DNA of 64,000 nucleotides from Dipteronia dyeriana. Taxonomy: Eukaryota; Streptophyta; Magnoliopsida; Sapindales; Sapindaceae. Numbering within the stretch: the stretch's first letter is position 1; the number at the start of each line of letters is the position of its first letter. Location of the stretch: NCBI GenBank assembly GCA_032871835.1, contig CM065299.1, forward strand, positions 93,603,152-93,667,151. Direction: 5' to 3'. The notes under the pieces were generated by a model. It worked only from the letters and a program-made list of their open reading frames with translations. It had not been told where the DNA came from and did not search any database. A program made the position numbers and the translations under genes. Shown here in pieces: positions 60,501 to 64,000 of the stretch.

Positions 60501-60540
60501 TAACATAGCAGAGATTGTATAATAATTTCTAAAAATTATT
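56932..60540. repeat. Family of approximately 270-bp units, interrupted by a solo LTR
   Basis: Units at about 56932-57205, 57231-57526, 59804-60070 and 60330-60540, plus a fragment near 60130-60190. Each contains 'acaaccctt(a)aagttta', 'caattactta.tagacatg', 'catcccttatattt', 'cattcgagtttgtat' and 'gtaacacaacagaga' in the same order and strand. They were probably tandem before the solo LTR inserted at 57527-59778. They are not a known satellite to me. Confidence 0.65.
57527..59778. repeat. Solo LTR (2252 bp) with perfect 5-bp target duplication
   Basis: Begins TGTTAACGGG and ends GCTATTAACA, with TG...CA ends and an inverted TGTTAA/TTAACA. It is flanked on both sides by AAATA (57522-57526 and 59779-59783). 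It is much more GC-rich than its surroundings. It contains a tandem duplication (57668-57785, 'catctcgcctgtcgggcttc') and an array of ggtcct then ggtcgg units (57815-57870). No gag-pol remains. It fits a long LTR left by recombination between two LTRs. The strand is not determined. Confidence 0.75.
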
Positions 60541-60952
60541 TAAATAAAATTAGAAAAACAAATGAGATAAAATCATGCAATAAAGAAAAAAAAAAGACAC
60601 CAGAAGCTTACCAAACAAAACCCGATTTTACTTCAGCTTATACATGTGATTTTTTAGATATAGATTAATATTTGTTAATTTTAGGTCATTTGAAAGTTAA
60701 ATAGTTTTGTTTTCTATGTATTTTTAAGTACTTAATTTCTTTGATTGTGTAATTGTCAACTAAATTGCTACTTAAATACATGAACTACTTTGTTGAAGAG
60801 TTGAAAAAAATGATTCAAATTTTTAAGTCTTTCAATGAATGAGTTTTACAATTTTATACCAATTAACAACTTAGAACTCAATCGTATTAACATATTGATA
60901 CGAGCACATGCCTTCATAATCTAGTTGTAATAAAAGTATCACATTTTTTTAA

Positions 60953-61002
<50 letters not shown>

Positions 61003-61784
61003 TATTATGCTATGTATTTCAAATTATTTTTATAATTTGAATTAAGGGTAATATTGGAACTTTGAAGAATTTACTGCTTTGGGGTGTATATAAAGTTTTA
61101 AAGGGGTGCAAATACGATATTAAAAAAAAACCTGTTTTTAGGCCCATTTTGTCATTGATAGCTCGCTGGTGATGCTATGCCCATTTTGTGATGTTTGGGC
61201 TATCAGTATTTAAAGATTGGCCCAGGTTTGTTAACAATAAAACTGCAAAACCAAACTAAAAAAAGGCCTTCACATAAATGATATTATTTTTATCTGGCCC
61301 GGTCCAAAGATTTATCTTCCGCAAAGCATGTCTTGAAAAATTTCAGAAAAGAAAATGCTTTCCATGTGAAGTACCAAATTACCCATCCACTCAATTTGTT
61401 AGCTTCATTGTTGTTGTTACGAACGTGCACAAGTTCATGCCTGTTGTTTCCATGACACGAACGGTATCAATGTAATTATAAATGTTGCATTTTGCATATA
61501 ACTATAGTATTAAGACATGAGGTCGATAAGATTTATGATACGTGAACATTATCTCACATATAATGTGTATACAAATAACAAACACCAGATATAGACGCTC
61601 TCTACCGATAAAAGGGAACGAGAGATTTGTACTTGAGACCTCATAGCTATAATAATATATGGATGATTGTTATAATAATATATGGGTGATTGTTAGACAA
61701 AAAGTTTAAGATGATAATGGTCTCCTATTTTTTATAAGCATTATATTATCACATAAATTTGAGGGTTTTTTTTTAGAAATTTAA
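60541..61784. other. AT-rich intergenic region, no gene seen
   Basis: Includes an (AT)n tract at 60955-60999. The short open stretches, such as one near 61278-61475, show no family resemblance. Confidence 0.5.
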
Positions 61785-61955
61785 ATCATCGGTTGATTTG
61801 ATATTTCTTTTAAACTTTTTAAATCATGTGATTGGTTGTGTATCCCACGACATATAATTATTGCAATGAATAAGTGGTAAATGTGATTGATTTTCACAAC
61901 CATAACAATCAATCACATGTTTTTAAGAGGTTAAGAAAAATATCAAATCAGCCAA
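61785..61955. mobile_element. Fold-back MITE, family member 2
   Basis: Long imperfect inverted repeat. The left arm is 'ggttgatttgatatttcttt...catgtgattggttgt'. The right arm is 'caatcaatcacatgttttt...aaatatcaaatcagcc'. The loop holds 'gacatataattattgcaatg'. Non-coding. Confidence 0.6.
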
Positions 61956-62943
61956 GGATTCAAATATATTTTTATGATGAGAATGACTCGAACCCACAAC
62001 CCCATGATGTATATGTGAGTGATTTACTATTAAACGAACATCATCTCATCAGATAATAGTCTCACATTTAAGATAAAGATATATCGATGAGATTTATGAT
62101 ACATTAAAGGTGCTAAAGAAAGAGTAATTAAACAAAACTTAGAAACTATTACATATGAGTGAATCAATTCAATGTTTTATGATCTTGAAAATTAACAATT
62201 TATTAATGCTTTCTCTTTTCTTTTCTTTTTTGAAATACAACTATTACTGAAACCTGTTGAGATTAATTAGACTCTTCAAGTGTGATTCAAAATACAACTC
62301 CCACTATCAGAGAGATGGTTGTTCCCACAAACCGAAAGAAAACTCATCACATATGCTTATAAAATACGTAGGGTGAGACTCGAATCTCTTACCATTAGAC
62401 GTGGAAGAAAGGTGCACAATCATCTCTATTAATAAGTTATGTGCTATGAATGCTTTCTTTATAATTATACTATCAATAATCTGAGTGAGCCAACCGCCAA
62501 TTTTCTCTCCCAAAGTCATCTACCTTCTCTCTCTCTCTATTTATTCATTAGGCTAACCTCAACTAGTAAATTATAACTCATTTCAATGGAACTTTCAGCA
62601 AAGAGCAACATTTCAAAAAATTAACAAATTAATTACTTACCAGGTACAAGAACAAGGCGAAATAGAGGAATATTTCTATGAAATCTTCGGGATGTCTCTA
62701 AATCAGTAAATCGTGAAGCGGAGAAAGCTAGAGCTAGTGTTTGAAATGGTACAATAATTTTTTATTTGGAAGAGATTTTGAGTTTCAAGGAAACTGTGTT
62801 TCGGGAATTAAAAAAACCAATCTAACTGTCTATTACTTTTGTTTCCTCAATATTTAATAATACTAATTTAATGGGTTTAAAACTGTATATCAATTTATTA
62901 GTTCATATCATAAATATAAATTAGCAATATAAGTTGCATATTA
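61956..62943. other. Intergenic, no gene seen
   Basis: AT-rich. Two B-box-like sequences in reverse ('gactcgaacccacaac' near 61984 and 'gagactcgaatctc' near 62374) suggest tRNA-derived SINE fragments. No coding signal. Confidence 0.45.
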
Positions 62944-63077
62944 ACTTATTAAGTCATGGTCTAGTAGAACAGTAGTAAGCCCTCACGCCTTACACTACGA
63001 AGTTGTGAGTTCGAGTCATATACTCATATTTCCTCCCCTAAATCTCCAATTACTATAATATTTTTTTAAAAAAAACC
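62944..63077 (+). mobile_element. tRNA-derived SINE-like unit
   Basis: TGGTCTAGTAG at 62957-62967 fits the RNA polymerase III A box. GAGTTCGAGTC at 63007-63017 fits the B box, 50 bases away. A pyrimidine-rich tail and an A/T run end it near 63077. It does not fold into a full tRNA, so it is more likely a SINE head than a tRNA gene. Confidence 0.4.
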
Positions 63078-63339
63078 TATTAATTCATATTATTATAATT
63101 AATAATAAATTACATAAAATTGTAAGAATAACTTTAATGATCACATTTTCTTTCTCATGTGTTAGTTTTACTCCATATAAATCAATTATAAATCTTAAAA
63201 ATCATATATATTTTTGTCAAATTCACCCAAATGAATTATTTTTCCTTCATGACAAATTAGATTATTTCAGAGAGCAACTATCCTCATAATTACAGAACCA
63301 AATTTGATGTTGGTGCAAACTTTACCCGTCGAATGTATT

Positions 63340-64000
63340 TGTTAACAACCCTTTTTTGGCAGGTTGACAAAGAATAATTTTCTACCGTGTCGACACCTAG
63401 TAGGACCAGGACCACGATCACCCCAAATTCCTTGTACCAAATAAGCATCGGTTCCATATTCGAGAAAAGATCGAAGCCATGGTACACCTTTCTTTTGATA
63501 CCAAAAAAGACTAGTACTGTGATACCAGGTGCCCCGTATATAAGTACCGCGATACCCATCCTAAACTAATCCAATGAATGTGCTCCATCCGTCCAGCAAG
63601 GAGAATGGCACCGAGAAGGTACCATCGCGCAAAGGAGGAAACCACGCCAGCAAGAACGGATCGGTGTACCTAGCACCCTGGAACAGTACCACATATGAAG
63701 GAAGAAAACCAATATTGTCTCTAACAAAATAGAAGGGAGAGTTGACATCTTCACCACTTAAAGCACCATAAAATGGGACCAAATGGTCATCCAAATCAGA
63801 ATTTAAATACAACGAGATTTTGAGGGAACAAATCCCGTGCTTACATTCTCAATCAGTGTCATTCAACGCTTAAATAAGGATTCCAAAGATTGTACCTGAT
63901 TTTCAGGGATCGATGAAATGAATCAGAGTCTATAAATACAACAACATAGGTCGAACAAAGGGATCCATAAATTAAAAGTCTTCACATACTGACAATATAT
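63340..64000. mobile_element. Possible LTR fragment at the window edge
   Basis: Less AT-rich than the neighbouring DNA, with repeated 'gtacc/gatacc' elements (63430-63560) and 'gtctataaataca' at 63927-63940, which would serve as an LTR TATA box on the + strand. Two open stretches on the minus strand (63290-63559 and 63561-63812) match nothing I know. The end lies outside the window. Confidence 0.35.

Noticed and set aside
62957..63017. A tRNA gene
   Set aside because: A and B boxes are present, but I cannot form acceptor and anticodon stems; a SINE head is more likely.

Overview
The window is nuclear DNA of a flowering plant, most likely a eudicot. The evidence is AT-rich intergenic DNA with many (AT)n tracts, short exons split by GT-AG introns, plant-type LTR retrotransposons, hAT elements and MITEs, and four host genes from plant families. 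The species cannot be told from the sequence. No bacterial operon, CRISPR array or rRNA gene is visible.

Layout. 1-5313 is the 3' part of a Ty3/gypsy element of the Tat type (element A, sense strand +); it carries an extra antisense ORF, and its LTR end is tandemly duplicated. 5314-6190 is the distal upstream region of a NAC gene, cut off from that gene by a nested transposon block (about 6190-23000). The block holds hAT-type ends, a decayed hAT transposase gene, and a complete 11.6-kb Tat element (element B, 7239-18885, sense strand -) inserted in the leader of that hAT gene. 23373-24376 is NAC copy 1 (220 codons, soluble). A Ty1/copia gag relic and a MITE follow. 27180-30955 is NAC copy 2 with its intact upstream region; it ends in a membrane anchor. 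31441-33592 (-) is a nine-exon ARV1-like gene, convergent with NAC copy 2. 33.6-41.7 kb is intergenic with a PIF/Harbinger-like MITE and short tandem repeats. 42820-44160 (-) is a NGATHA-type B3 transcription factor, with a doubtful small secreted-peptide ORF downstream. 44.2-64 kb is intergenic: nested non-autonomous hAT elements (51396-53171), a solo LTR with a perfect target-site duplication (57527-59778) inside a family of about 270-bp dispersed units, a fold-back MITE, a tRNA-derived SINE-like unit, and an unassigned retroelement-like edge.

The most interesting points concern the NAC pair. It is a tandem duplication in which one copy kept a C-terminal transmembrane anchor, while the other is truncated, lacks the anchor, and has its promoter split by about 16.8 kb of transposons. 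In that copy the TATA region is replaced by a microsatellite and an ACGT-core element is lost. The second theme is the Tat element pair, whose antisense extra ORF carries introns.

All family calls are by reading motifs; nothing was searched. Exon coordinates for the two NAC genes and ARV1 were derived by hand from splice sites and reading-frame continuity.
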